A stretch of DNA of 64,000 bases from Bacteroidia bacterium (GCA_021740825.1 JAIOZA010000002.1:62001-126000), one strand, 5' to 3'. Positions 41,578-53,877 are shown, counted from the first letter of the stretch. Notes: generated from the letters alone by a model not told the origin. Made by a program: numbers and translations.

Positions 41578-43824
41578 TCACTTTTTAAACTTTCCTTTTA
41601 ATGCCGCTAATGCGGAAGTCATATCATTAGGGTCGTATGTTGCAGCTTCTTCTTTTTTTGGAGCTGTTTTTTTATGAGCACTCATCCCCTCGCCTTTCAT
41701 TGATAACGCTATTCGTTTACGTTTCACATCACATTCCGTCACGTTTACCCAAACCTGCTGTCCAACTTTTACCACCAAATTAGGATCATCTACAAAAGTA
41801 TCGCTCAGCTGAGAAATATGAACCAAACCATCTTGATGAACACCAACATCTACAAACGCTCCAAAATTAGTAACGTTGGTTACAATACCTGGCAGGCGCA
41901 TTCCTTCTCTTAAATCATCCATGCTGTGCACATGCTCATCAAAACTAAATACCTCAAAAGATTTACGTGGGTCGCGTCCTGGTTTTTCTAACTCACTCAT
42001 AATATCTTTTAAGGTTGGCAGACCAATAGAATCAGTAACATAAGACATTAAATTTATTTTTTTACGTAAGTCTTTATCTTTAATCAAATCGTCAATGCTG
42101 CAATTTAAATCGCTTGCCATTTTCTCTACAATATGATAAGCCTCGGGATGCACTGCACTTTTATCCAATGGATGAATACCATCTCTGATGCGCAAAAAAC
42201 CTGAACATTGTTCAAATACTTTATCACCCATACGATTTACTTTTAATAACTCTTTACGAGATTTAAAGGCACCATGTTCGTTACGATAGTCCACAATGTT
42301 TTTAGCTAAGCTATCGCCAATACCCGATACATAAGAAAGTAATTGCTTGGATGCTGTATTCAACTCTACACCTACTCCATTTACACAACTCATCACCACG
42401 GTATCTAATTTATTTTTCAATGCCAATTGGTCCACATCATGCTGATACTGGCCCACTCCAATTGATTTTGGATCTAATTTTACTAATTCAGCCAAAGGAT
42501 CAGCTAAACGACGACCAATAGAGACGGCGCCACGCACGGTTAAATCATACTCAGGAAATTCTTCGCGAGCCACATCTGATGCCGAATAGATTGAAGCACC
42601 TGCTTCACTCACCATAATTACCGGAATTGTTTTTGGTAATACATCAATGCTTCTAATAAATTGTTCCGTTTCGCGAGAGGCAGTTCCATTACCAATAGCA
42701 ATAGCTTCTAATTGATGCTTGGCGCATAGTGCCATTACCATATGTTGCGCATCCATTACTCTGCGTTGCGGCTCGTGCGGATAAATGACTGTTTCTTCTA
42801 ATAATTTGCCTTGTGCATCCAATGCCACCACTTTGCAACCAGACCTAAATCCAGGATCAATGGCCAACATTGATTTTTGACCTAACGGAGATGCTAATAA
42901 TAACTCACGTAAATTATCGGCAAAAACTTGTATAGCTTTTTCATCAGCCGTTTGCTTTGTCATTAAACGCATTTCTGCTTCAATGCTTGGCTGTAATAAA
43001 CGCTTGTATCCATCTTCAATAGCCAAAGCAATTTGCTCGGCACATTCGTTTCGAGAGGTGATGAATTGTTTTTTTAATTGTTCATGCGCTACTTCATCGT
43101 CAATGATGACGTCTAAAATTAATATATCTTCTTTCTCACCACGACGCATAGCTAACATGCGATGGCTTGGGCAAGACATTAATGATTCTTCCCATTCAAA
43201 ATAATCTTCAAACTTTTGCCCTTCTTCTTCTTTACCTCTAATCACCTTCGTTTTAATAATCGCTGATTTTTTAAATAGATTTCTCATACCTTCACGCGCA
43301 ACGGCATCTTCGCTTATAACCTCGGCAATAATATCTCTTGCGCCAGCTAAAGCATCATCTGGATGATCAACTCCTAATTCTTTATTTACAAATTTTAAAG
43401 CCTCAGGAAATAATTCTTTGGTTTGTTGCGCTAATATTAATTGCGCTAACGGCTCTAAACCTTTTTCGCGAGCAACTGTAGCTTTAGTACGACGTTTTGG
43501 TTTATATGGTAAATACAAATCTTCTAAGGTTGATAGTGTTTCAGCAGCAAGAATTTTATCAGATAACTCCTGTGTTAATTTACCTTGTCCTTCAATAGAT
43601 TTTAAAATACTTTCTCTACGTTGTTCTAATTGACGTAAGCGTTCTATTTCATTTTTAATCGTAATCACTTGCACTTCATCTAAACTGCCAGTCACCTCTT
43701 TACGGTAACGAGAAATAAAGGGTACCGTAGCACCTTCATCTAATAATTCAACAGTAGATTTAACTTGTTTTGCATCGATTTTTAGTTCGGCTGCAATTTT
43801 AAAAAATAATGATGCGTCGGTCAT
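41578..43824 (-). CDS. tex: Tex family RNA-binding transcriptional accessory protein
   Basis: VPFISRYRKEVTGSLDEVQ, AIDPGFRSGCKVVALD, VGQYQHDVDQ, C-terminal S1 domain. Confidence 0.95.
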   Translation of the reverse strand: MTDASLFFKIAAELKIDAKQVKSTVELLDEGATVPFISRYRKEVTGSLDEVQVITIKNEIERLRQLEQRRESILKSIEGQGKLTQELSDKILAAETLSTLEDLYLPYKPKRRTKATVAREKGLEPLAQLILAQQTKELFPEALKFVNKELGVDHPDDALAGARDIIAEVISEDAVAREGMRNLFKKSAIIKTKVIRGKEEEGQKFEDYFEWEESLMSCPSHRMLAMRRGEKEDILILDVIIDDEVAHEQLKKQFITSRNECAEQIALAIEDGYKRLLQPSIEAEMRLMTKQTADEKAIQVFADNLRELLLASPLGQKSMLAIDPGFRSGCKVVALDAQGKLLEETVIYPHEPQRRVMDAQHMVMALCAKHQLEAIAIGNGTASRETEQFIRSIDVLPKTIPVIMVSEAGASIYSASDVAREEFPEYDLTVRGAVSIGRRLADPLAELVKLDPKSIGVGQYQHDVDQLALKNKLDTVVMSCVNGVGVELNTASKQLLSYVSGIGDSLAKNIVDYRNEHGAFKSRKELLKVNRMGDKVFEQCSGFLRIRDGIHPLDKSAVHPEAYHIVEKMASDLNCSIDDLIKDKDLRKKINLMSYVTDSIGLPTLKDIMSELEKPGRDPRKSFEVFSFDEHVHSMDDLREGMRLPGIVTNVTNFGAFVDVGVHQDGLVHISQLSDTFVDDPNLVVKVGQQVWVNVTECDVKRKRIALSMKGEGMSAHKKTAPKKEEAATYDPNDMTSALAALKGKFKK

Positions 43825-44012
43825 GATAAATTATAAATTGAATACTTAAAATATTTTTGATAGTTGTTTAACAAATATAATCCTATAAAACCGTGGTTGA
43901 GTTTGGATTTATCAACAGAATAGTTTTAGATACACCATTTAAACTATTCACAATGAAAGACTTAAAATATAAAAATGTTGAAAATTATTTAGCTATGCTA
44001 TTAATAAAGAAA

Positions 44013-44666
44013 TTATGAGTTCGAGTTATTCTCAAATACTTCTACTTCTGCTAAAGGACTAAAAAGATAAATAGCGCCTGTACTAATTTCTTTGCAGCGA
44101 TAACGTTTTCTTAACTTCTCGCCCTTTTCAAAAATTCGCGAACCATTATATAAAAAATGCGTGCGATAAGGCAAATGTTCTAACAAAATCAAATGTGCAT
44201 TTGTTTCATTTGAATCATATAATTTTAAAGTACGCATTAATGTCATATCGCTACAACTTGCCGCAGCTGGATTTTGCAAATATTTTCGTAAAGCATATAA
44301 AATATCTAATGGCAAATTATCAGTAGATAAAAAAGGTGTCATTAAAACTCTAAACGCTTGTTTCCATTCGTCGCCATGCGGTAAAACTCTATTTTTATAC
44401 TGATTAAATGTATGCAGGTGCGCTATTTCGTGCACTAATGTTATAAAAAACGAATACTGATTTAAGTTATGATTTATTGTAATTGTATGATTTAGTCCAT
44501 CCCTAGGCGAAGTATAATCGCCTAATTTTGTGCTTCGCTCTTTAGTGATTTTTAATTTGAAATCAAATTCAATTATCCAAATGGCAATTTGCGGCACAGC
44601 AAACTCTGGAATATATTTTTTTAATATTTCCGAATTACGCTGTATTTGTTGCTCTCTTTGATGCAT
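44013..44666 (-). CDS. SprT-like zinc metalloprotease domain protein
   Basis: TLVHEIAHLHTF (HExxH) and HGDEWKQAFRVLM. Confidence 0.85.
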   Translation of the reverse strand: MHQREQQIQRNSEILKKYIPEFAVPQIAIWIIEFDFKLKITKERSTKLGDYTSPRDGLNHTITINHNLNQYSFFITLVHEIAHLHTFNQYKNRVLPHGDEWKQAFRVLMTPFLSTDNLPLDILYALRKYLQNPAAASCSDMTLMRTLKLYDSNETNAHLILLEHLPYRTHFLYNGSRIFEKGEKLRKRYRCKEISTGAIYLFSPLAEVEVFENNSNS

Positions 44667-44757
44667 AAAAACTATAAAAGATTAGGACTTAGGATTAAAG
44701 ATTGCATTATCTTATGTCTTTAATTTTATGTCTTTAATCTTATTTCTTTTATCAATA

Positions 44758-45780
44758 TTATGGTTTGTATTTCGATTTTTGTAAAATTTTTTGTACGTCT
44801 TTTTCGTTCATTAAATCTTCTAAAGTTACATCATCATTATGTTCCATATAAGATTTTATAATTTGCTTACCTAACCACATAGCAATTCGTGGCGGACAAT
44901 CTTTACTGATGGCTCTGGTAAAAGGTCCATCACTTGTAAATTCAGAAACTAGTTTTAAATCATTGTCATATAATTTATTATCCTTAGCAAAAAATCCCCA
45001 TAAGTTCTTTTCGTTTTTATTACAATAATTCATTTGAGCAGCAGTGTAGCCCATTTTAATGGAATCTTGAACCTCTGGTAATAAAGCATCGCAGGTATAA
45101 AATATTTTACCATAAAAAATCATATGATTTAGTAAGTTGTTTACAGGATCTGAATTATCAAACTCGGTAATTATCCAACCTCTTACTGCATCAGATAAAA
45201 CATGTTCTTTATTCATTGTTCGGGTTCTGAATTTTGGAAGCTGCATCATAGTATAAAATACATTTTCACTACCTAAATACATATCTAAACCGATTCCAAT
45301 TGTAGAATCCACGTAAACAACATTATATTGAAAGCCACTCACAAAAGTGACAAATTGTTTCGGCGTTTTGCGTTTGGGGAAAAACACTTTAAATCGTTTC
45401 ACAACCTCTGTCATTTCATCACCCAGAAACTCAATATCATTATCCGAATACATTTTAATGACATCTGAATGCGACATCTTTATATCTTTATTATTTACAA
45501 ACCGCAATAAAGTTTGAGAATACAACGAATCAACTATACCGCCATTATTTACAATAGATGAAACATATCTTGTATAAAATGTGGAGTATTTTCTTTGAAA
45601 ATCATTCATTTTTTGATAGCAATTTTCAGAAGTTAAGCAAAACACGTCTTTATCCAAACGTTTAAATTCGATTGGGTCAATTACTACTTCACTTGTATCA
45701 ATATCTAAAACGTCATGCTTACATCCAATTAAAAAATTGGTTGAGAAGGCTATTATTATCAATTTAAAAAGAGATTTCAT
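44758..45780 (-). CDS. gldB: Gliding motility lipoprotein GldB
   Basis: Lipobox (LIGC), FKRLDKDVFCL, GLDMYLGSENVFYTMMQLPKFRTRTM; close to nadE as commonly seen in Bacteroidota. Confidence 0.85.
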   Translation of the reverse strand: MKSLFKLIIIAFSTNFLIGCKHDVLDIDTSEVVIDPIEFKRLDKDVFCLTSENCYQKMNDFQRKYSTFYTRYVSSIVNNGGIVDSLYSQTLLRFVNNKDIKMSHSDVIKMYSDNDIEFLGDEMTEVVKRFKVFFPKRKTPKQFVTFVSGFQYNVVYVDSTIGIGLDMYLGSENVFYTMMQLPKFRTRTMNKEHVLSDAVRGWIITEFDNSDPVNNLLNHMIFYGKIFYTCDALLPEVQDSIKMGYTAAQMNYCNKNEKNLWGFFAKDNKLYDNDLKLVSEFTSDGPFTRAISKDCPPRIAMWLGKQIIKSYMEHNDDVTLEDLMNEKDVQKILQKSKYKP

Positions 45781-45831
45781 AACGAAAATTATATTATTTT
45801 TACAAAGTTAAATTACATAAATAAAAATTAC

Positions 45832-46722
45832 ATGAAAAAGATATTACTTATAGTTTCAAGCACAATAGTGTTAGCTAATAGTATTTTAGCTCAAGATGCG
45901 GCTGATAAAAAATACCGTTTTGGCTTGCGTGTTGCTCCTACTCCAACATGGCTAAGAAGTGATGAATCTAAATTTATCTCTAAGTCAGGGACTAAATTCG
46001 GTTTGGGATTTGGATTACAAGTAGAATTTAGGATTAATTCAACCGCCTCATTTGTTACAGGCGTTGGAGGAGATTTTTTAGGCGGTAAACAAAATTATAA
46101 TTATGATCAAGGTTATGTTCTATCAAAAGATGGTGAATACGTCGATTCAAAAACAATTGATTTTACTAAAAGTGCTGAAGAAATAAAAGTTGAAGCCCTA
46201 AAAAACGGAAATAAATTTTACGAATTAAAATCACGATCAATTAAAGCAACCTACATAACAATTCCAATTTTATTAAAACTTATGACTAAGGATATTGGTG
46301 GATTCAAATATTTCGGAATATTTGGTGGAAATATTGGAATCCAAAGCAAATTTAAAGCTACTGATGAAATAACTGAATTAACAGCTAATTTAACAGGAAC
46401 TACTACAGTTTATAATTCAGGCACAAATTCTTTAAAAATTGATGAGATGAGACCAAGTGGAGATTTAATACCCTTTAATATTGGATTAAATGCAGGTTTA
46501 GGTGCTGAATATAATTTATCTGGAAGTACATCCGTTTTTTTTAGTATTAATTATATGAGGGGTTTTATCAATAATTATCAAAAAACTTCTGATATAATGG
46601 TAGATAAAATGAAGGATAATATTAATAATAGTAATAATATAGGCAACGCTGAAGTGCCAATAAGGTCAAAACAAAGTGCATTTAGCGACGGTATACAAGT
46701 TAATATTGGTATATTGTTTTAA
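45832..46722 (+). CDS. PorT-like outer-membrane beta-barrel protein
   Basis: Signal peptide; KYRFGLRVAPTPTWLRSD, SIKATYITIPILLKLMTKDIGGFKYFGIFGGNIG. Confidence 0.75.
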   Translation: MKKILLIVSSTIVLANSILAQDAADKKYRFGLRVAPTPTWLRSDESKFISKSGTKFGLGFGLQVEFRINSTASFVTGVGGDFLGGKQNYNYDQGYVLSKDGEYVDSKTIDFTKSAEEIKVEALKNGNKFYELKSRSIKATYITIPILLKLMTKDIGGFKYFGIFGGNIGIQSKFKATDEITELTANLTGTTTVYNSGTNSLKIDEMRPSGDLIPFNIGLNAGLGAEYNLSGSTSVFFSINYMRGFINNYQKTSDIMVDKMKDNINNSNNIGNAEVPIRSKQSAFSDGIQVNIGILF

Positions 46723-46740
46723 TGAAAATGAAATTTATTT

Positions 46741-46777
46741 AAATCCCTTCCGTAACATTGCGGACGGGATTTTTTAT
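46741..46777 (+). terminator. Intrinsic terminator
   Basis: AAATCCCtTCCG taacattg CGGAcGGGATTT followed by T-rich tract. Confidence 0.8.
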
Positions 46778-46794
46778 TTTTACCAAATAAAACC

Positions 46795-47574
46795 ATGAAG
46801 GATCAAGAAATAATAAACCATATTGTAAACTGGTTAAAGGAATATTCCATAAATTCTAAAACCGAAGGTTTTGTAATTGGTGTTTCAGGCGGAATAGACT
46901 CAGCGTTAACATCAACACTTTGCGCCTTAACTGGCCAAAAAGTAATTTGTTTAAATATGCCAATCAGGCAACATCAAACAGAATATGATAGAGGAAATAA
47001 ACATATTGAATGGCTTAAAAAAAATTATCCAAAGGTTACAAGTGCCGAAGCTAACTTAACGTCTATTTTTGAAGAAATTGAAAATTCGTTTGACAAATCC
47101 ATTCAAGATTTTTTAACAATGGCAAATACCAGAGCAAGATTAAGGATGACTACTCTCTATGCTTATGCAGGGCATCATAAATTATTAGTGGCGGGGACAG
47201 GAAATAAAATTGAAGATTTTGGAATTGGGTTTTATACTAAATACGGAGATGGTGGTGTTGATGTTAGTCCAATTGCGGACTTGATGAAATCACAAGTGTA
47301 TGCATTAGCAGCTAAAGTTGGTGTTATTGATGAGATTTTAAATGCCAGGCCAACTGATGGTTTATTTGCAGATGGCAGAACGGATGAAGATCAAATTGGT
47401 GCAAGCTACGATGAATTAGAGTGGGCAATGTTGTATATCGAAAATAAAGAGACCTACACTTTGTCCGACCGTCAAAAAATAGTCATGCAAATTTATATGA
47501 GCAGAAATAAAGCTAATAAACATAAAATGGAGCCTATCCCTGTTTGTATTATTCCAAAAGAATATTTAGCTTAG
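46795..47574 (+). CDS. nadE: NAD+ synthase
   Basis: VIGVSGGIDSALTSTL, GTGNKIEDFGIGFYTKYGDGGVDVSPIADL, PTDGLFADGRTDEDQIG. Confidence 0.95.
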   Translation: MKDQEIINHIVNWLKEYSINSKTEGFVIGVSGGIDSALTSTLCALTGQKVICLNMPIRQHQTEYDRGNKHIEWLKKNYPKVTSAEANLTSIFEEIENSFDKSIQDFLTMANTRARLRMTTLYAYAGHHKLLVAGTGNKIEDFGIGFYTKYGDGGVDVSPIADLMKSQVYALAAKVGVIDEILNARPTDGLFADGRTDEDQIGASYDELEWAMLYIENKETYTLSDRQKIVMQIYMSRNKANKHKMEPIPVCIIPKEYLA

Positions 47575-47578
47575 ATTT

Positions 47579-47938
47579 ATGGAAAAACGAACCTGTATAG
47601 AATGTGGTGAAACATTTAATGGAAGAGTTGATAAAAAATTTTGTAGTGATTTATGCAGGAACTCGCACAACAATAAAATAAATAGTGATAGTACAAATTT
47701 TGTCCGCAACATCACTAATATTTTAAGAAAAAACAGAAGAATTATCGAGAGTTTATTGCCTGAAGAAACTGCTAAAGTTTCGCAACAAAAATTACTAGAT
47801 AAGGGCTTCAATTTTAATTATCACACCAATATTAGCACTACTAAAACAGGCAAAAATTATATATTTTGTTATGAATATGGTTATTTACCAATTGAAGGCA
47901 ATTATTATTTATTAGTAAAACGAAAAACAGATAGTTAG
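47579..47938 (+). CDS. Small zinc-ribbon protein
   Basis: CIECGETFNGRVDKKFCSDLCRNSHNNK four-cysteine motif. Confidence 0.75.
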   Translation: MEKRTCIECGETFNGRVDKKFCSDLCRNSHNNKINSDSTNFVRNITNILRKNRRIIESLLPEETAKVSQQKLLDKGFNFNYHTNISTTKTGKNYIFCYEYGYLPIEGNYYLLVKRKTDS

Positions 47939-47989
47939 TAAAAAAAATATCACCAACTATTTTTCATAACATTACCTTATTACTAACAA

Positions 47990-49093
47990 TTACTGAATTA
48001 CTACTTTTTTATTAATAATATTTTGACTCTTATTAAAAATTTGAACAAAGTAAATACCTGGTGCCATGTTGCCTTTTTCTATAGCAATTTGCTTGCTGTT
48101 TGCTATAAAAATTGACTTAATTTCTTGGCCAAAACTATTTGTAATTTTTATACTTGTATTTATTTGCTCCTTATCAAACGAAATGACTGTTTGCGAATTA
48201 AAAGGATTAGGATGGATAGTAACATCAAAATTAGCTAAACTACATTCTAAAGCAATAACCTGTGAATATGTGTAATTTCTGCTAAAATCCGTTTGCTTCA
48301 ATCTATAATAGGTTAGTTGCTCAAATGGTTCATCATCTTTTAATGAATAATTATTTTGTATTAAACTATTACCATCTCCGTCAATACTATCAAAAACCCT
48401 AAAATCAATTCCATTTGAAGATTTTTCTAAAGTGAAATAATCATTATTATTTTGAGTTGCTGTACTCCACCTAATTATTACATTTCCATTTAAACACTCA
48501 GTATTAAAGGCAATTAGCTCAACAGGTAATGGTTGCGTATAGTAAACTTTAATGGTAATCAAATCTATTTGTGCAAATGCACTACCACTTCCACCACCAG
48601 TTCTATTCCACGAAAACGCCAATCCAAATGCAGAACTATTAACATCAGCGGGAGTCCAAGCAGCACCCCATAAATCTGCTGAACTACCATAAAGTTGAAC
48701 ATCATCAGTTGTTGGCCAAGCGGGATTCAGAGCTTTATTTGTACCTATAAGTGCTCCTCCCTTTATCAAACTTAAAATATTATCCTTACATTTTCCGTTA
48801 ATATCGCTCCGCTCGATATTAACTTCAAAACCAGTTATAGTGGCATTTGTTGGAATTGAAAAACCAAAACCTGTGACTACTAAATAATCTGAAAAATTGC
48901 CAGTACTCCCTAAATTAATAGTATTTGAAGCATAAAGATTATCTGATACAAAAACATTTGTTCGATTTGTTGTAGCAGAAGATGATCCAGTTATTACCGT
49001 ATTCGAAGTTACACTTCCAAAATTTGGTCCTTGCGACTGGCCATTGATAATGTAAACATAAAAAATAAGAAATATAATTAAGCTATACTTCAT
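47990..49093 (-). CDS. Secreted protein with T9SS type A sorting domain
   Basis: C-terminus VTIHPNPFNSQTVISFD...MAPGIYFVQIFNKSQNIINKKVVIQ; start at ATG 49093 gives a signal peptide. Confidence 0.88.
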   Translation of the reverse strand: MKYSLIIFLIFYVYIINGQSQGPNFGSVTSNTVITGSSSATTNRTNVFVSDNLYASNTINLGSTGNFSDYLVVTGFGFSIPTNATITGFEVNIERSDINGKCKDNILSLIKGGALIGTNKALNPAWPTTDDVQLYGSSADLWGAAWTPADVNSSAFGLAFSWNRTGGGSGSAFAQIDLITIKVYYTQPLPVELIAFNTECLNGNVIIRWSTATQNNNDYFTLEKSSNGIDFRVFDSIDGDGNSLIQNNYSLKDDEPFEQLTYYRLKQTDFSRNYTYSQVIALECSLANFDVTIHPNPFNSQTVISFDKEQINTSIKITNSFGQEIKSIFIANSKQIAIEKGNMAPGIYFVQIFNKSQNIINKKVVIQ

Positions 49094-49229
49094 TTTGTTG
49101 AAGAAAATAATTTTAATAAAAATATAAAATATTTTCAAACATAACAAAACAGTTGGAAAAATTTCGATTTATTAGTATACTACAAATCAGAATTTTGTAA
49201 AAATTTATTTATCCCTAAAATACAACCAA

Positions 49230-50528
<1,299 letters not shown>

Positions 50529-50610
50529 TTAAAAAAGGTTAACGATGCGTAAAATTAAATAAAGTTTTAGTACAATGAAAAATAAAATATTAAGAGTAAT
50601 GAACGATTTA

Positions 50611-51486
50611 TTAATGGCGTTTATCTATGCCCCAAAGCAGTTTATTGCGAAGGGTTTCAAAAAAATGTTGTCCTTCTAAATTTATCATATTAAATTTAAA
50701 ATCGGCTTTCTTTATTTGTAAATCAGATTGGTTTTTTATGGTTTGTGAACGAGAATCTAAAGAAACATTAAAACTATCACTTCTTCCACTTACTTTAAAA
50801 CTCAATGTTTTATTGTTTGAAATAACCACTGGTCTTACATTTAAATTATGAGGAGCTATTGGTGTAATAATAAAATTATCAGAATCAGGCATCATAATTG
50901 GTCCGCCACAACTTAAAGAGTAGGCTGTAGAACCAGTTGGTGTTGATACAATTAAGCCATCAGCAAAATAGGAATTTAAAAAAACGCCATCTACATACGT
51001 GTCAATATTTATCATGGCACTCGATTCTTTTTTATGAATTGTAAATTCATTAAGTGCATAATTAACCTCATTAAAACAGGTTGTTTTGTCTAATTCAATT
51101 AATTCTCTTTTATCTAATGTAAATTTTTCTTTTATTAAAAGTTGAATCGCTTTAATGAAATCTTCTTTATAAACAGTTGCTAAAAATCCCAACCTACCAG
51201 TATTTACCCCTAATACAGGAATTCCTGATCTACGAACATATTCAAGGGTTTCGAGCATTGTGCCATCCCCTCCCAACGAAATAACATAATCTGCCTGTGC
51301 AATAAGTTCTTCCGAATTATGATAAATATCTACTGCAAGTGGCTTTTGTAAAGATGAATTTAAAAAATCTAAATAAGCTTTAAAAACAGTAACCTTAAAA
51401 TTTTCTTTAGAGGACAATACTATTAATTGCTCTAAATATTCAGTGTTATTATCACTTGTATTTCTTGCATATACAGCTATTGTCAT
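50611..51486 (-). CDS. nadK: NAD kinase
   Basis: VISLGGDGTMLETL, VLGVNTGRLGFLA, VSTPTGSTAYSLSCGGPI. Confidence 0.95.
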   Translation of the reverse strand: MTIAVYARNTSDNNTEYLEQLIVLSSKENFKVTVFKAYLDFLNSSLQKPLAVDIYHNSEELIAQADYVISLGGDGTMLETLEYVRRSGIPVLGVNTGRLGFLATVYKEDFIKAIQLLIKEKFTLDKRELIELDKTTCFNEVNYALNEFTIHKKESSAMINIDTYVDGVFLNSYFADGLIVSTPTGSTAYSLSCGGPIMMPDSDNFIITPIAPHNLNVRPVVISNNKTLSFKVSGRSDSFNVSLDSRSQTIKNQSDLQIKKADFKFNMINLEGQHFFETLRNKLLWGIDKRH

Positions 51487-51501
51487 AACTTTTTAAGAAA
51501 T

Positions 51502-52170
51502 CTAAATATTGAGAAAATGTAAAAATTCATCTAATTTATCTTTCATGCCATTTTCAAAATCACTGTTTTGAAAGGATGCTTTTACAACATAATTGTATCG
51601 ATAAAAGGTTTGTAATATGCGAGATATGTCTTCTTTATTTATTTTGATGGTTACTTCCATCTTTGTACTATCAGGAATTGAAGAAACATGTGCACTTAAA
51701 ATTTTAGCATCATTTCCTTCAATAATACTAGAGATTTGAGTCAATGAATAATCAGCTTGATTTACTTCCAAAACAATTACACCCCCCAAGTTTTGCACCG
51801 AGGCCATCGTTGAAATATTTTGCAATAAGCCTTTTAATGTAATGCATCCTTTGTATTGCTCCTTGTCATCTAATACAGGTATAAGTGTTAAATTAAACGA
51901 CATCATTAACTTTAATAAATCATAGGTATGCTGGTAATTATGAATTATAGGTTTTAGTAATGGAGCTTTTAGGTTGTCTATTTTTTCTTCAGGATGATTG
52001 TAGTCTATTAAATCATGCTCCGTCACTAATCCAATTAACTCTCTATCTTTTACAACAGCTAAATGAGATACTTTGAACTGTTCCATCCAATCTAAAGCCA
52101 TTTCAACTGTGTCAGTAGATTTTAAAGGAGGAATTTCGTCTGTTATTAAATCGGCAACAAGCATAAGCAA
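51502..52170 (-). CDS. CBS domain protein
   Basis: Tandem CBS motifs (LAVVKDRELIGLVTEHDLI; PVLDDKEQYKGCITLKGLL). Confidence 0.88.
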   Translation of the reverse strand: MLMLVADLITDEIPPLKSTDTVEMALDWMEQFKVSHLAVVKDRELIGLVTEHDLIDYNHPEEKIDNLKAPLLKPIIHNYQHTYDLLKLMMSFNLTLIPVLDDKEQYKGCITLKGLLQNISTMASVQNLGGVIVLEVNQADYSLTQISSIIEGNDAKILSAHVSSIPDSTKMEVTIKINKEDISRILQTFYRYNYVVKASFQNSDFENGMKDKLDEFLHFLNI

Positions 52171-52275
52171 AAGTACTATTTTATATTTAAAAAGGGTATG
52201 TAAAAGAAATTGTTTTGGTAGTGATTTTTAGAAAGTTTTTGTTTTAAAAGCTATATATTTGACTCAAATTTTTTT

Positions 52276-53445
52276 ATGATTTCTTTTGATAATACCGAAA
52301 ATGCTTTTAAATCAAAATCTAATAGTGACTTAAATCGTTCCTATTGGTTATTTAAAATGGTGAGTAATCCAACATTAGTAAATTTTGGCGCAAAATTAGC
52401 TCCATTAGGTTTAACCATTGGATTTAAAGGATTAATAAAAAATACCATTTTTAAACAATTTGTAGGTGGCGAAACTATAAATGAATGTGATATAACAATT
52501 GCAGAACTTGGAAAATATAATATTGGAACTATTTTAGATTATAGCGTTGAAGGTAAAGAAAGCGAAGCTGATTTTGATGCTTGTTGTAGGGAGACAATTG
52601 AAACGATAAATAAGGCTAAAGGCAACGAACACATTCCTTTTTCTGTTTTTAAAGTAACCGGCTTAGCTAGATTTGCATTATTAGAAAAAGTGAGTTCAGG
52701 AGAAAAATTATCTGACTTAGAAAATAACGAGTACGAAAAAGTGAAACAACGCGTTTACTTAATTTGTAAGGAAGCTCACGTATCAAACCAATCCTTATTT
52801 ATTGATGCTGAGGAAAGTTGGATTCAACCAGCTATTGATGCTTTAGCAGATGAAAATATGTTGGTGTTTAATAAAGAAAAAGCAATTGTTTACAACACCT
52901 TTCAGTTATACAGAAAAGATAGATTAGCGTTTTTAAAACATACCATTACCCAAGGAAAAGCTAATGGGATACATATTGGTGCTAAATTAGTTAGAGGTGC
53001 GTATATGGAAAAAGAACGTGCTCGTGCTATTGAAAAAAAATATCCATCTCCAATTCAAGATTCAAAAGAAAACTCTGACAGAGATTATAATTTGGCTTTA
53101 GAAGAATGTATAAAGAACATTGATATGATTGGTTTGTGTGCTGGAACTCATAACGAGAAAAGTAGTTTGTATTTGGTTGATTTATTGAGTAAATATTTGA
53201 TTTCAACTGATGATAAGCGAATTTATTTTTCGCAATTACTTGGAATGAGTGATCATATCAGTTACAATCTAACATTGTCAAATTATAATGTAGCTAAATA
53301 TGTGCCTTATGGTCCTGTAAAGGAAGTATTGCCCTATTTGATGAGAAGAGCTCAAGAAAACACTTCAGTAAAAGGACAAACGGGCAGGGAGTTGGGATTA
53401 ATTATTAAAGAAAAAGCGCGAAGAAAAAAACAAGGTAGAATTTGA
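52276..53445 (+). CDS. Proline dehydrogenase family protein
   Basis: FKVTGLAR, IGAKLVRGAYMEKERARA, CAGTHNEKSS, LLGMSDHISYNL, YGPVKEVLPYLMRRAQENTSV. Confidence 0.93.
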   Translation: MISFDNTENAFKSKSNSDLNRSYWLFKMVSNPTLVNFGAKLAPLGLTIGFKGLIKNTIFKQFVGGETINECDITIAELGKYNIGTILDYSVEGKESEADFDACCRETIETINKAKGNEHIPFSVFKVTGLARFALLEKVSSGEKLSDLENNEYEKVKQRVYLICKEAHVSNQSLFIDAEESWIQPAIDALADENMLVFNKEKAIVYNTFQLYRKDRLAFLKHTITQGKANGIHIGAKLVRGAYMEKERARAIEKKYPSPIQDSKENSDRDYNLALEECIKNIDMIGLCAGTHNEKSSLYLVDLLSKYLISTDDKRIYFSQLLGMSDHISYNLTLSNYNVAKYVPYGPVKEVLPYLMRRAQENTSVKGQTGRELGLIIKEKARRKKQGRI

Positions 53446-53450
53446 TCAAA

Positions 53451-53482
53451 AAAAAGCTCCTTCCTTTCGGAAGAAGCTTTTT
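53451..53482. terminator. Bidirectional intrinsic terminator between convergent genes
   Basis: AAAAAGCTcCTTCC tttc GGAAGaAGCTTTTT. Confidence 0.85.
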
Positions 53483-53501
53483 AAAAATTTATTACAAAAA
53501 A

Positions 53502-53654
53502 TTACTTTTTCAAATAATCAGCTACTAGTTCGTTTTGAACAATTTCCTCTCTAAATGCGTAAGCACCAGTTTTTGGCGACTTAATTACTTTAATAACTTT
53601 AGTAAAGCTATTTCCTTTACCAGTTTTTAGTGTTGCTACAACTTTCTTTGCCAT
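53502..53654 (-). CDS. DUF4295 family small protein (50 aa), not in ORF track
   Basis: MAKKVVATLKTGKGNSFTKVIKVIKSPKTGAYAFREEIVQNELVADYLKK*, directly after L33. Confidence 0.9.
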   Translation of the reverse strand: MAKKVVATLKTGKGNSFTKVIKVIKSPKTGAYAFREEIVQNELVADYLKK

Positions 53655-53674
53655 TTCTTATAAGTTTTAATGGA

Positions 53675-53857
53675 TTATTTAATCTCTTTATGAGTTGTCA
53701 TTTTTTTCAAGATCGGGTTGTACTTCTTCAACTCAATACGATCAGGAGTGTTTTTTTTGTTTTTAGTCGTAATGTAACGAGATGTCCCGTGTTTACCACT
53801 GTCTTTGTGCTCTGTGCACTCTAAAATTACTTGAATTCTATTACCTTTTTTTGCCAT
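53675..53857 (-). CDS. rpmG: 50S ribosomal protein L33
   Basis: [48 protein letters not shown]. Confidence 0.97.
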   Translation of the reverse strand: MAKKGNRIQVILECTEHKDSGKHGTSRYITTKNKKNTPDRIELKKYNPILKKMTTHKEIK

Positions 53858-53877
53858 TTGTTTTGTTATTTATTGAA

